A stretch of 64,000 bases of DNA from Corythucha ciliata (lineage: Eukaryota > Arthropoda > Insecta > Hemiptera > Tingidae), in assembly GCA_038030265.1 (NCBI GenBank), contig CM075943.1, forward strand, positions 61,107,971-61,171,970, written 5' to 3'. The position numbers and the translations under genes are program-made. Below, piece by piece: positions 1-11,300 of this stretch. The notes under the pieces were generated by a model. The model searched no databases and was not told where the DNA came from. It saw nothing but the letters and a program-made list of their open reading frames with translations. How positions within the stretch are numbered: the first letter of the stretch is position 1; each line of letters opens with the position of its first letter.

Positions 1-500
1 CGAATTCGTAACGACGGTTATCACCAATTTAAACGCTCTCCGAGCCCTCAAACATCCGGTGGACGATTGGTCTCTGATTTTTACGAACGTCATACTCAAA
101 AAGGTTGATACGCAAACTCGCGAAAATTTTGAAAACTCCAACACGACCGTCAATTCAGGATCTCCTCGCCTTTTTGGAGAAGCGGGTCAAGTCCATGAAG
201 GCCGCTGAATTCTACCAAGGCAGTACGACGAAACCACAAGAAAACAAGCAGGCAACGAAATCACATGTAAAATCCCAACCCCCTCCCTCTCGCTATTCGT
301 TTGTTTCGAGTGCCCGAAAATCCAACTGTCACATGTGCAAAGGACAGCACAATCTCGAGGGTTGTTCGGAATTCCTGAAACAGCATCAAAATGAAAGATT
401 TTTGTTTGTTAAATCTAATAAGCTGTGCATTATTTGCCTCAGCGAGTTTCACCGAACACCGCAGTGTGATTCGAGGGTTTTTTTGCGCCATTTGTGGTAA
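1..500 (+). pseudogene. BEL/Pao retrotransposon gag fragment (DUF1759-like, zinc knuckles), decayed
   Basis: The translation shows the end of a Pao-type Gag (ALKHPVDDWSLIFTNVILKK, then LLAFLEKRVKSMKAAEFYQ), followed by a Cys/His region (CHMCKGQHNLEGC) and CIICLSEFHRTPQC. This order is typical of BEL/Pao Gag before the A16-type protease. Relative to the intact copy on the other arm, 8 bp are missing near 140, which breaks the frame, so the downstream half is read from a different phase. A further frame break lies near 480-495, around a run of seven T. The upstream half of Gag lies outside the window. Confidence 0.85.
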
Positions 501-1133
501 AGAGGCATCACCATTGTCTCCACTTCAATAATGAAACCGATCGATCTGGAACTTCGTCGCTTAATCAAAAGGAAAGTGACGCGAATGGAGTCACATCTCT
601 CGCAGCTGAAGTCGACCCGTCGTCCACAGCCGTATTGTTGGGCACGGCGCTTTGTAGAGTACGCGATCGCTAAGGACGATATCAAATAGTTCGAATTCTT
701 TTGGACTCCGGAAGTCAGTGCTCCTTTGTAACGACCGAATTAGGCAACAATTTGAATTTAGTCACGACTCCTTGTAGTACGGCGATCAAAGGGCTTTCTA
801 ATCAAAAGGTCAACGGCACGCATTGCACCGTGGAACTAGAATTTCAGCCGTTGCGGAGAGACAGACCTGCGTATAAGGTAAGAGCGACCTGCCTCGATAG
901 CATTACCGGACTTCTCCCCTCAAGAGTAATTCTTGGGGACACTTTGGGACCACATACATCACCTCGAACTCGCGGACCCTGGATTCGGGCAACCTCAGCA
1001 GATCGACATTTTAGTTGGAACTGATCTGTACAACTCCATATTGATAGGTAGTAAAATTGAAGGCAGGCCTGGAACTCCGACTGCAGTCAGCACTATACCC
1101 TTGGGTGGGTCCTGTCTGGGCCCGTGGTGGTGA
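500..1133 (+). pseudogene. BEL/Pao aspartic protease region (A16/DUF1758-like), decayed
   Basis: The retropepsin signature LDSGSQCSFVT is visible at about 700-735 and is followed by the family-typical core (FQPLRRDRPAYKVRATCL). A second frame carries QQIDILVGTDLYNSILIG, which in Pao elements ends the protease domain. The frame is broken at about 673 by TAA where the other arm reads TAC (Tyr), and again near 985-1000. This would be the domain that matures the polyprotein; here it cannot be translated as one piece. Confidence 0.82.
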
Positions 1134-1531
1134 ATTCGCATGATTCTGGAGACGTCTCTGTTGTTCACGCGGTCAGCTCCTTCCACATCAGTATAACCGA
1201 GGAAAACATCCTTAAATTTTGGGAGTTGGACAAAGTTCCAGCGAGGATACACTCTCGCCCAAAAGACGAATTTTGTGAGAAGCTCTTCGCTGCGCAGCAT
1301 AGTAGAAATAAAGAAGGTCGATACATAGTTCCATTGATGTTTAAAGAACATGAACCTATTATAGGAAACTCCTTTAAAACAGCACTACAGCGTTTCTTTT
1401 TCTTGGAAAATAAGCTAAAAAAGAACCCGACGTTGCATCTGGGCTACATCGATTTTATTGACGAGTATTTAAAAAAGGGTTATATTGAACCACCCCGTCC
1501 TTTAATTAAGGAATCTAGCACTCACTCGTAG
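1124..1531 (+). pseudogene. BEL/Pao linker between protease and reverse transcriptase, truncated
   Basis: The open frame contains ILKFWELDKVPAR, EGRYIVPLMFKEHEP, NSFKTALQRFFFLENKLKKN and YIDFIDEYLKKGYIEPP. This is the conserved stretch just upstream of the RT palm in Pao elements. Homology stops at about 1500, a few residues after IEPP, and is replaced by short-period repeat DNA. The RT palm, RNase H and integrase are therefore absent. The same break occurs in the other arm, so the truncation predates the duplication. Confidence 0.82.
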
Positions 1532-1539
1532 TTAAAATT

Positions 1540-1975
1540 GAATAATAAGTATAATTCACGGTTTTCGGGTGTAATGTCGTGGCTAAAAATGAGACGAATA
1601 TGCAGCTAAAATCTAGAAAAAGTGCTCGATTCACAGCCAAAATTGAGAAAACGCCAATTCACGGTCTCAAAATTATGCGACTGAAATTGAGATAAAGTGC
1701 TAATTCATGGCTAAACTGGAAAAATTGTTTATTCGTGGCAAAAGTCGAGGAACCCATAAATTCTCGACTGAAAGGTATGAAAAGCGCTCATTACAGCTAA
1801 ATTTAGAAAACACCAATTCGTGATGGAAAACAGCTGATTCCCGGCAAAAATTGAGAAAAAACGTTAATTCACTGCTGAAATTGAGAAAGTGCGGCTAATC
1901 CCCGATACCCGGAAAGAAAAGCGTTTATTATAGCGGCTAAAATTGTGATAAGGCGCTCAAACAATACGGATAATA
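1540..1975 (+). repeat. Degenerate minisatellite array, family A
   Basis: Units of roughly 28-30 bp are built on CTAAAATTGAGAAAAA followed by GCTAATTCACGG, each copy diverged by many substitutions and small indels. Good examples lie at 1640-1680 and 1840-1900. No reading frame is conserved. The array directly follows the truncated BEL remnant. The same family recurs near 3585, 21640, 31150, 33596, 36200 and 43735. Confidence 0.75.
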
Positions 1976-2099
1976 TCCCAAAAAATGTACCCCTCCCCCC
2001 CCCTTCATCAATCCTCGTCTAACAGATAAAACTTTCTCGCCTTAATTATATACCAACCCTGGGTTTTAAGGACTCGTTTCAATCTCCTTATAGAGCGCA

Positions 2100-2650
2100 T
2101 CTATCCAGTTTGGTCACTTTTCAAACATTTTGTTAGTCGGTTTTACAATTTTGGAGCAAAAAGTCCGTCAAACCAAGCCACTTTTTCGACGCGAATGGTC
2201 AGTTGCCATTTTTAAGGACGAAAATTGTCGGGATGGTCCTTTTTAGGGCGTGGAATAGTCCGTGAGATTTTTTTACGGCATCAATCTTCAAATTGACATT
2301 CTACATATAGTCCGATGGTGGCCAGATTGGTCATTTTTGGAGCTGGAGGTACCAAGTTCGGTTTTTTCAGAGAGAGGAATCGCCAGTTTGGTCATTTTCG
2401 AGCACGATTCGAGGTTTGTTTTGTCATTTATTTTCATGGCCTGAGTTGTCTGAGTAGGCAATTATGAATATAGCAGGGCCTGTATGGGTATTTCATTTCA
2501 CGTTTTTGGCTGCACGAATTGTCGATTTGGCCATTTTTATATCAAGAATTATCATTTTTGGACATTTTCATGGCGCCAATCGTTAGTTTAGCCTTTTTTA
2601 TTGCGCATAGATGCAAATTATTCGGAGTCAGAACAATTAGGCCATATTAA
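2100..2650 (-). repeat. Degenerate minisatellite array, family B (inverse orientation)
   Basis: Repeating units of about 27-30 bp read, on the minus strand, AAAATGGCTAAACTGACC plus ATTCGCGCC. On the plus strand they show as GGTCAGTTTGGCCATTTTT-like phrases (2110, 2200, 2320, 2390, 2520, 2590). The array ends where the inverted duplication ends. The same family is seen forward at 32500-33460 and 37020-37450. Confidence 0.7.
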
Positions 2651-3048
2651 CAAGCCCCGACCTTATTGAGTTATTCACTCATCCTCTTCTCGTGAGGTAT
2701 ACCCCGTTACCATAGTTTTTCCGCGAGCGGACCAGTCCGCGCGGCAGTTCGCGTTCGGTGTGGCGAGGCCTTTATTGGCCCCAACTAGTCCCACAGTTTT
2801 GTTAGTATTTCCGCGAGTCAACTTCTTTGGCACAGACGGCCCTTACTCTTAGCCGCCGACGCGAAGGAGACGAGCTTCCCAGCCGCTCAGAAGAACACCC
2901 AGAGTCAGATGCGTTAGGCCTCGGAATTCCGCCGCTAGGTGCCGTAGGCTGTATGGAATGATATGAGGATGGACAAATTATCTAGACACCGCCGTATAAC
3001 ACCTGAACCTCTCTATTTACGCAATTGACAGTAATCTCTGTTTTTCAA
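2651..3048. other. Non-coding stretch, LTR-like character, next to the gap
   Basis: GC-richer than its surroundings, with no open frame. It lies just outside the inverted arm. Its last part (ACCTGAACCTCTCTATT then TCTCTGTTTTTCAA) has the look of a retroelement LTR 3' end, but the partner LTR and any primer-binding site would lie in the 500-N gap. The LTR reading is inference only. Confidence 0.3.
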
Positions 3049-3548
3049 NNNNNNNNNNNNNNNNNNNNNNNNNNNNNNNNNNNNNNNNNNNNNNNNNNNN
3101 NNNNNNNNNNNNNNNNNNNNNNNNNNNNNNNNNNNNNNNNNNNNNNNNNNNNNNNNNNNNNNNNNNNNNNNNNNNNNNNNNNNNNNNNNNNNNNNNNNNN
3201 NNNNNNNNNNNNNNNNNNNNNNNNNNNNNNNNNNNNNNNNNNNNNNNNNNNNNNNNNNNNNNNNNNNNNNNNNNNNNNNNNNNNNNNNNNNNNNNNNNNN
3301 NNNNNNNNNNNNNNNNNNNNNNNNNNNNNNNNNNNNNNNNNNNNNNNNNNNNNNNNNNNNNNNNNNNNNNNNNNNNNNNNNNNNNNNNNNNNNNNNNNNN
3401 NNNNNNNNNNNNNNNNNNNNNNNNNNNNNNNNNNNNNNNNNNNNNNNNNNNNNNNNNNNNNNNNNNNNNNNNNNNNNNNNNNNNNNNNNNNNNNNNNNNN
3501 NNNNNNNNNNNNNNNNNNNNNNNNNNNNNNNNNNNNNNNNNNNNNNNN
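3049..3548. other. Assembly gap of 500 N
   Basis: Exactly 500 consecutive N. The round number suggests a placeholder of unknown true length. Any frame spanning it is meaningless. Confidence 0.99.
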
Positions 3549-3584
3549 GGCTAACTCCACCTTCAAGACTCTTCCTGCCTGGGG

Positions 3585-3900
3585 TAGAAATAATGAAAAT
3601 TTGTGACTGAAATAAGGAAAAAGCGATGGTTAAACGCTAAGTAAAAATTATATTTCTTGTTTATCCTAGAGACCAAGGGGTCTCATAGAGTTAACTGCCC
3701 CGGGCCCCGATGGGATGTAGGTCCGCCGCAGTGCTTCGTGACTTAAATTTAGGAAAAACGCTGTAATGGGAGCAGTTATAATTCTGAAAATGTGCTATTC
3801 TCGGCTAAAACTGAGTAGATAAAGTGCTAAAATTTAGAAAAAGACCACCTCGCGGTTTCAGGAGGCAACTTCCGAGGTTCAAATCTAGAAAGAAAACTAA
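3585..3900 (+). repeat. Family A minisatellite fragment
   Basis: Diverged units such as GCTAAAACTGAGTAGATAA (near 3807) and CTAAAATTTAGAAAAAG (near 3829) match family A. The array is interrupted by the duplicated ~103-bp block described separately. Confidence 0.55.
3631..3733 (+). repeat. Copy 1 of a ~103-bp direct repeat
   Basis: The block begins TAAACGCTAAG, contains CTAGAGACCAAGGGGTCTC and CGGGCCCCGATGGG, and ends GGTCCGCCGCAGTG. A second diverged copy lies at 3899-4003, about 268 bp downstream. The G/C-rich core resembles no coding sequence I recognise. Confidence 0.75.
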
Positions 3901-4003
3901 ACGCTATACGAAATAGTTTATTCCGGGTTTATCTAGAGACTAAGAGGCCTCCTAGAGATTTCCTCCGCGGGCCCCGATGGGTGTAGGCCCGTGGTCCGCC
4001 ACT
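3899..4003 (+). repeat. Copy 2 of the ~103-bp direct repeat
   Basis: Same order of blocks as copy 1: TAAACGCTA, TTTATCTAGAGACTAAGAGG, CGGGCCCCGATGGG, GGTCCGCCACTGG. The following 4005-4140 has an AATAAA-like signal (TATGAATAAAGG) and no coding frame. Confidence 0.75.
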
Positions 4004-4163
4004 GGAATATCTTCGTTATTTTCTCGTGTGTATAATTATGAATAAAGGATTTGTGTTCTTCTTTATACGGTCAAAAGGAGGTTACCAGGCAGTGTGCCCT
4101 GCTCACACGATTTTAGCTTGTGCTATTCTTATACGCGCCCTTCTTGCCCGGCACCAATAGCGA

Positions 4164-4285
4164 TTTCCATTCAACACACTACACAAGTGTAGTGCAGCAC
4201 CCTCTCCATAAACACAATGTTTCAATTCAGAGTGTACCGGTGGAAAAACTTACACTAAACGAGTGTATTGCATATTGAATGGAAA
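4164..4285. repeat. Small inverted-repeat element (~122 bp), MITE-like
   Basis: The ends TTTCCATTCAA (4164-4174) and TTGAATGGAAA (4275-4285) are perfect 11-bp inverted repeats. Inside is an almost continuous palindrome, CACTACAC AA GTGTAGTG (4177-4194). No clear target-site duplication was found, so its status as a transposon is uncertain. Confidence 0.45.
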
Positions 4286-7200
4286 ACGCCATAAGCCTAT
4301 AGGTGATGAAATCAACCATAAGAAAGCTTCCCCTCCCCAAAGGTGGGGAAGGTTCTTTATTGGTGATAAACTCCTCCCTGAACTAAACGCTAATTGTTTG
4401 ACTATATTGAAATGCGAATTCATGCCCCCTCCCTCCTCCCAACCGCCGCTTCAACACTCAGGAGATTAACGCTATTCGTTTTGAGCTTATAATTGCGCTA
4501 TTAAAATTAAGGAGATTCAGTGAGGAGCTTATAATGTGAGGGGAACGCCAGGGCATTTGAATACAAAATATATTCAAAACATTTTTTTTTTTTTTATGTA
4601 TTTCTAATTTGACGGCTTATTGACCTTTTTTTCGTCACTAAGCCGTAACGTGCAATTAACCTCCAAGAAAGCATCACTCAACACAATTTTAAGTGTTGAT
4701 GTAAATTAATAATAATATTTATAGTTCATTATCAAAATAGCTGATTTGTTTGACAAAAATTTATTTCTGATTAAGTATTCTTGCTGGACTACGGTGACTA
4801 TGAAGTATTCTAGCTTGGGGGGTGGTGGTGGTGGTGGTAGTGGTGAGGGGGGAGTTGACTCTACAGCGATTTGTCTTAACAGATAAACGAATGTGTGTGT
4901 TTGAGAAGGGGTTAACACTGAAAAATATTGCGATATTTTGTACTCACGTGACATTTTCGACGAGTTTTACACAGTCGAGGAGGTCCTTTCAAACAGAAAA
5001 CCTTCTAACAAGTGACATTGTGCGACGATTTGGGTAATTCTGTCGTCTAAAAAAGAATGTAATTTGTACCCTTCCTCTTCGTCTTCGTGCCCTTTTTTTT
5101 TTTTTTTTGAAACTCTCATTACCCCCCATGTCTCTCTTCCTCCCTCCCTCACTCACTCACAGTGGATGGATTCGAATGATGATGGAGGGGGGGGGGGTGG
5201 AAGAGTGAGACGGAAAGAATAGGGAAGGCGAGCAATTTGGCAGAGGTGTAATGACCACCTGCCTCACCTCTGGCGGCATTTCCTTCTTTTCCCCAAAGTC
5301 AACCCCTAAGCCTTTCCCCCTCCAAAAGACCTAAGGGTTTCTAGAAGAACTTGTGTCTCCTCAAGAACTCCAGAAGGTCTCTGAAATTCCCAAAGAATGC
5401 CCTTTAACCTTATAACTATTGAAAAATAATTAATTATGGGGGTAAGGTTACGCTTAACCTTAAAAGTGTTTCTAAGAATCGATCACCATCAGTTTAAAAC
5501 AGTTTTATAACTCTTTCGCAAAAACCTAAGCGTCTTTTTATTTTGTTTTTCAACTATACAACCTAAGAAAGACGGTTCAACACTTCCTGTGAGTAATGTG
5601 CAGTATTACGACATTGGTTCACCCATAAATTATGAGTATAACGAGGCACACAAGCGCTCATTGACGCAGGGATTCAAAGGCCACGGCCGAAGAAACCCGG
5701 ATGATGGAAACAATTGTAAAACTATACTCTGAAGGGTTAGCACCCCCCTTGACCGGGAATGGAAAACGCCGCTTCTGCAATGAAGAACTCTTCAAGCCCC
5801 CCCCCCCCATCGATCCCTTCAACGATTTCTAAAAAAGAAAAGAGTGTTATACAAGTGCGGTGGCATAAGCCACTTCACCTTGTAAAAAAGACTGTGAAAC
5901 AAGTAGACAGATGTAGATCATCCACAGTATTGAAACAATGAAGGTTTTTGCCATTTCAAGTAGTTTCCACTCACTCCTTCAACCCCCCCCCCCCCTATGA
6001 ATCACCTTTTGTAGACGTTTTTCTCGTATGCGGGCCCGTATTGTACACACACCCCGTCATATCAATAACGAAATCATTTTTTTTTTTTTTTTAAACACGT
6101 AAAGGGCGCGTTTTATTCACGGTTAGACCTTGACGTGAAATTACGCTTATTACATCAAGTTACTATCTGAGCGCCGCGATGAGAAATCTTTTCCTCTTTA
6201 ATTAAGCCCCGCGTTGTTGGAGTTCTGTGAAAAAAAAAAAAAAACTATTTATTCACTTTAATTGTTTTATTCTTCTGCCTAGGAATACATTCAAGTTCAG
6301 TCCCTACAAATATTTGGTGTGTGTGTGTGTGTTATTTCCGTGTTAGCCTGCATAAAAGTGACAATGAGATTCAACCTTGTCATTTTCTCTAGGGATTCCA
6401 TCAAATTACAACTCTCAGACCTCACGGGCTTACCTTTCGGGAATGGGGCGCTTCCACCAAGTGTAATTGCTTTCGTCTGCTCTTTCCCCCTCCCCTTCCA
6501 CCCCTTCTCGGTCTATATTCGTTCGACAAGAAAAGGGGTTAGCCTTTTTTTTTTTCAAAAAAATACTAATATTAACCCGGTGGCGACCTTTTGTGGCGCA
6601 ACAACAAGCGGCACCTCGATCTTTTGAAAAGACCTACTCATTTCCACTAATTCCAGTAGCCTGGTGACTCCATCACCCTCACCCAACTCCTGATTGCCAT
6701 AATTCGAATGCACCGGAGTCAGTTGGTGCAAATTGCTATACGAAAAGTAATTTTTATTAAACAGAACTGTCTGTGAGAGGCCTGGCGTTGTTTTAAAAAA
6801 AAAATAAAAACCTAAAGCGCCATCCCTCTCAGAGATGAATGGAACGATGTAAAGGACCCTTTTTTTCTTCTTTTTATCCACGATTCATTTGACAGCCGCC
6901 GAAAGACGAATAAAAAAAATAAATTTAGCAGTCAAACGCGTTCAAAAGGCGTGATTGACCCAGTTTGTATGTGAACATGGGCTTAAGGGTTCAAGTGGCG
7001 TGTGTAAACCCGGTTGTCATCAATGAGACGTGGGCCTTCTCCGATATAGCAGCAAAAAAAAGGATGCAAGGGGGTGCCCACTTGAGAGAATAGAGTTGTC
7101 TCCAGAAATCTCACAAGTCACTGCTGTCATTAATATGTGAACACTTAACGTCAAGAAGGGGGAAAAAAAAAGAGTGATGAGAGGACATGACTTTGCAGAA

Positions 7201-7740
7201 ATTGTACTTTTTTTTTCTTCTTCGTTGCTATATAACAGAAGGAACAGGTAGCCCCCGAGTTATATGTATACGCATCAATAAAACAAAGTAAACCTTGTAA
7301 AAATTATAACCGAGACTAGTTCCGAATAGTTTGCCTAGTAAAGCCAACACAATACAGCCGAAATCAACTGTAATTGATAGCAAAATTGTGGGACATACGA
7401 GAAAGGGGCATCGTTCCTTAATTAGCGAGTTATTCAAACGCGAGGACCCCTGGTGGAGTGATGGGTTGGTTAAGAGGGGGGGGGAGGGCTCTCCTCCTTG
7501 ATTTGTGACGGAATTAATGGATGTCAAGGGATGTAAATAGGAAGGTAGCCCTACAAAGTGACACGTGCACCTTGTTAGACTTTGATGAAAGCATTACCTT
7601 TAGAGCATCTCAAACAATCTTGACCCTTTGATTCCCCCCCCCCCCCGTTGTATAAAATTCGTTATAATTTGTTGTTGTTTTTTTTTTTCAATTTCGCTGC
7701 CAAAGTTTGTTATTCAGTGAGCCAACTCACTTCAATATAG
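4286..7740. other. Non-coding, low-complexity DNA
   Basis: No credible gene was seen. The stretch holds a (GGT)n microsatellite at 4821-4846, T runs (4583, 5093, 6078), a (GT)n tract at 6318-6333, several poly-C/G runs and short chance frames such as 5759-5941 with no recognisable domain. Confidence 0.7.
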
Positions 7741-7870
7741 ATCGAAAAAAAAAGAAAAATACTAACAAGCGATTTTGCGGGTATTCATCCAGGAAAATGC
7801 CAATTTCATAGATTTAGTTCCAAGTGTTGCAATTTTGCGGCTATTCGTCAACTTTTTGGCCGGTGTCATG
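7740..7870 (+). repeat. Short family A-like repeat patch
   Basis: Phrases such as AAGCGATTTTGCGGGTATTC and AATTTTGCGGCTATTCGTC recall diverged family A units. Too short to define a period. Confidence 0.3.
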
Positions 7871-7884
7871 GCCGGGATTCGCAA

Positions 7885-8795
7885 CTAGACACGGATCCAG
7901 GATTTGCTCATTGATGGGAGGAGCTTGGGAATAATTGTGTACTATGCTATAAGTTCTACTAAAAATGACTTGACTGCCTAAAAATAGCTGAACAATAGAT
8001 TATTTCCATCATAAACATTATAAATACGACTGAGCTCTAAAAATATCCAAACTGACTTCTCGCACGAGGGGGGGGGGAGGCACGTCAGCTTTGGCCAGGA
8101 ATTGTACGTTTTTTGTTTTTTTGAACTAAAATCGCCCATTGAAGGATAAAATCGGAAGTTTTTAGTACTGAGTGATCTGTTAATTGTAATTAAGTTCATT
8201 CGTTTTTGATCCGTTTCGGGTTAAACCCGCCATTTTTAGGCGGAACTCCACCAGTTTTGGGGGTAAAGACTCGGATTTTAAAAGTTGTGCTGTGAAATTT
8301 TTAGTTTAGGCGTAAACACTTCGTCTTTGGCATTGAAACGTCAGTTTTGAAGTAAAATATTCAGTTATACTAGAGTGAAATATTCAGTTTTTTGTTAAAA
8401 AAACGTCAGTTTTGAGTTAAAACCCGTTATTGGTTGGTTAAAAAATGTTGAATTTTTACGTCTCTCAGACAAGACGTTGATGAAAAGTCGGTCACCCTGT
8501 ATATTCGAATGCCAAGTATCGATTTCCGGGGAAATCGAATTGTCTGTTAATAGAAAAAGTCTGAATAGAATTGTCAGTTTTTGGATAGAAAATCAGGAAT
8601 AGAAGGCTAAAACAGATAATTTCCGAACGAAGATGTTAGTTTTTGATGGATTACGACCATTTTTTGTGAAAACTCAGTTTCCGGGGAAGAATTTGACGAT
8701 TCATTGCGCTACCAGTTCTTTTGTTGGGGTCTCTAGTTTCCATAACGTCCGACATATTCTGCCCACCCCTTGGTCAAGGGCTGGCTTCGCCCCTG
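7885..8795 (-). mobile_element. Element-like block: family C minisatellite ending in a transposon terminus
   Basis: The right end (8752-8795, read on the minus strand) is CAGGGGCGAAGCCAGCCC, then TTGACCAAGGGGTGGGCAG. This closely matches the terminus at 21519 (CAGGGGCGTAGCCAGCCC, then ATGATCAAGGGGTGGGCAG). The interior, 8210-8700, is a family C array in inverse orientation. The left boundary near 7885 (CACGGATCCAGGATTTGC) is a different-looking end, and I could not find a matching TSD, so the left limit is a guess. No transposase is present. Confidence 0.5.
8210..8700 (-). repeat. Minisatellite array, family C (inverse orientation)
   Basis: About 20-bp units seen on the plus strand as GTCAGTTTTGAGGTAAAA variants (8225, 8340, 8370, 8405, 8575). 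On the minus strand these read CCAAAACTGACGATTTTAC. The family is abundant at 37570-38980 and 40580-41430. Confidence 0.65.
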
Positions 8796-8799
8796 CCTA

Positions 8800-10970
8800 G
8801 GAAGGTGTTTTTAAATAAAGTAAAATTATGCAAGAAAACTGTAGCACAGGTCTTGGAAAACGAAGTGAATAAAAATATGTTAACACTAAAGGTTCAATAC
8901 TAACGATTAGTCCAAGAAAAAAAGTCAACAGACTTGGGGAGAATGCTACTGAGTTCATTGGGCAATAGAGGAACTGGTAAAGTGTTATGTGGTAACCTGC
9001 GAGGATGGCTAGGTGACGGCTCCAATTTTAATTCAAGAGATAATAAATAAATAAGACAAGCGCAGTGAAGCGACAGAAGTGACGAATGAAGAGGCGATTA
9101 TAAGTGAAAAGGAATGTCACCGTTATAGGGTCGGAACGGTGATTTCAATGTGGTCGTCACCGGAGCCAATAGTGACGGAGTAGTCACAGTGACAAAATCA
9201 CCGACAGTGAAATCACACCTCACCTCTAGTTCCTTTGTCCACATCCCCCCTACCCAGCATCCCAATAGCTTTTGAGGCAATTGGTAACTGAAACGAACTA
9301 TAGAGAGCGGTACGATCGTTTCAAAATGTCGTCTGAAAGGCATATGAACAGTTGATAAGGCAATAGTTTGGCATGGTAATTTAGCTCAGTTCTCAATTTA
9401 TGTGATTAATTTATAGATTAAACGACTGCTGGCGGGCGAGGAAGTGGACCACAATTATTCGCGCTTAGAGGGAGCCCCCAAAAACCCACTTCGTGTGTTG
9501 TGTCTCTCAATGTCCAAATAACGAGCGCACTCCCAATTTTTTACCTTCCATTGTATACCCCCTGAAAAAATTATGGCAAAACCAGGGAAAATAAAATTGA
9601 GGATCGGGAAAGAAGGGTCGAAATTCGTGCGGGTTTCCTCCGAACATTTCCAACTTGCTTAATTACAAGTAAATCAATGTGACTTTGCAATAACCAGATA
9701 CGCGTTTCCCTATCTTCAGAAGAGTATTTATTCTAAGAAGCCTTCGCTAGAAAAGGGGAGTTTCTGCTTCCACGGGCGTAGGTATACAAATTATATGCGT
9801 TGCTCGCTGGAATTCGAAAGTCGGCGACTTTTGAATCATTCTGTGGTTGAGGCCTGATAAGTATTGACTGGTTTTTAGCACAATCCCTACCGCATCGCTT
9901 CAGTTAATACGACGTCCTCATAAAAGTTCATTTCCTTCTGGGTACATACACCTGTACAGGAGAAAGAAAAACTAATTCTCCATCTCCTTCAACAAGGAAT
10001 TCGATGAATTCAGGTGGATTTGAAAATGTCTTCCACTTCCTCTCTTTTCAGGGGGGTGATTCTGTAACTTGCAAAATTTACGTGTCGTAAAATGGAAGAA
10101 GGGCGAGGGGAGGTACCTCGTTGCCATGGTTTTTACGACACCTATGGTGGATTTCACCACCGAGAGTTAATGGTTTGAGTCATAGAGGAGTAATAACATG
10201 GAGGGAGCCTTGAAGGAAAGAGGGGTTCAAGGGGACGACCCCAAGATTACAGCTGTCGAAAGAGGTTGCTTTTAGGGTAACAGCCACAGAACTTCCCTAG
10301 TTTCCTGCTCAATGTAAACAAACGTAGTAAACAAAATTGATAAGTTTTCTTATTTTCTGTTTTATTGAAATATAACTTAATTATGTTTCGTTCTTGTCTG
10401 GGAAGAAATTTGAACATCAAATTATAGAAATATTTTTGACGGTAATTTTAACACTCTGTGTTCGTAAAGTCCCTTCGTCACTTCGTTTTTAATGCGCCTA
10501 CGTGGTTCGTGACAGTAACAGTTTGGTAATAGTAATCGTCTTCCTGTATTTTTTATTTGCATTGAACAAATATCCAACGAACGTGAGATTACGATACGAC
10601 CGCGAACCTCCAACATTGTCATTTTTCACGATCTATTCATAATATGAATCTCAATACCCAGACGTTTTGTCATCTCATCTCGCCTCTAATGCCAGTGTAG
10701 TCAGGGCATATTCGAAGACGATCTGTTTTCAACTAAGCCGGTGGGTAAGAGAACCAATTTTATAGAAAACTGATTGGTTTACTGTAGGGAATTGGATTGC
10801 TTTTCGTATTTGATTGCTGTAGACGATTTATGGACCACCAACTCAGACCATAAGCTGATTCAGTAGACATGAAAGCACGTGACGAATTCCCGACGTCTCC
10901 CGAGCCCACATTGCTCTACTGGAGCTTTTGGGGTTCGCACGTTACAATTCCGGTTTGATACTCCAGTCTA
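8800..10970. other. Non-coding stretch
   Basis: Short frames only, none with a recognisable domain, codon pattern or motif. Nothing further seen. Confidence 0.6.
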
Positions 10971-11060
10971 AAGGCCCGGCTACACGGCCAGTCTTTCCCT
11001 ACGGAAAGCTCGAATCCAGTCTTTCCCTACGGAAAGTTTGAGCGTGTGGACGGCAAAACT
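10970..11060. repeat. 27-bp direct repeat with hairpin, possible TE terminus
   Basis: CAGTCTTTCCCTACGGAAAG occurs twice in tandem (about 10998 and 11020). Each copy contains a small palindrome, CTTTCC CTAC GGAAAG. It is preceded by AGGCCCGGCTACACGG, which looks like the outer end of a DNA transposon, but no partner end was found. Confidence 0.4.
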
Positions 11061-11109
11061 GACTGGCTCGTTCAGGCCTCAGGATCGACTTGATTGAATT
11101 ATCATCAGT

Positions 11110-11300
11110 CCTCAAGCTTTAGAGTATTTAACCGGACGATATGACCATCCTGACATAACAAATCAACATTTCCCAGGATGAGTGGTCATTTTGTGCCACA
11201 AAATTGTCCAAGATGGTGAGTTGGACCATTTTCGGGGCGTCGAGAAATGAAAGAGTCTGGTTCTTGGGGGCTAAATTCCAGTTTTCTGCATTAATAGTCA
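11110..11300 (-). repeat. Family B-like repeat patch
   Basis: Plus-strand phrases GAGTGGTCATTTTGTG, GAGTTGGACCATTTTCGGGG and CAGTTTTCTGCATT resemble inverse family B units. Highly diverged. Confidence 0.3.

Larger units (their letters stand above)
1..2650 (+). repeat. Left arm of a 2.65-kb inverted duplication
   Basis: Position x of this arm pairs with about 35556-x of the other arm (32905-35555) on the opposite strand. The match covers the truncated BEL/Pao coding remnant and 1.1 kb of following non-coding repeat. It stops at 2650, where the two flanks diverge. Visible differences are few: an 8-bp deletion here near 140, a TAC-to-TAA change near 673 and scattered substitutions. Because both arms share the same truncation point and the same non-element flank, they look like one duplicated segment, not two independent insertions. 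The window opens inside the arm, so its true outer end is unknown. Confidence 0.93.

Noticed and set aside
1540..1975. CRISPR-like array
   Set aside because: Units are degenerate with no constant repeat or unique spacers, and the context is eukaryotic.
3025..3606. Open frames of 173 and 193 codons on both strands
   Set aside because: They exist only because the 500-N gap has no stop codons.
4706..5152. Proline- and lysine-rich frames on both strands
   Set aside because: Produced by (GGT)n and poly-T runs; no domain.
6278..8803. TSD CCTAGGAA for the 7885-8795 element
   Set aside because: The 8-mer following the right end also occurs at 6278-6285, but no transposon end follows it there; coincidence.
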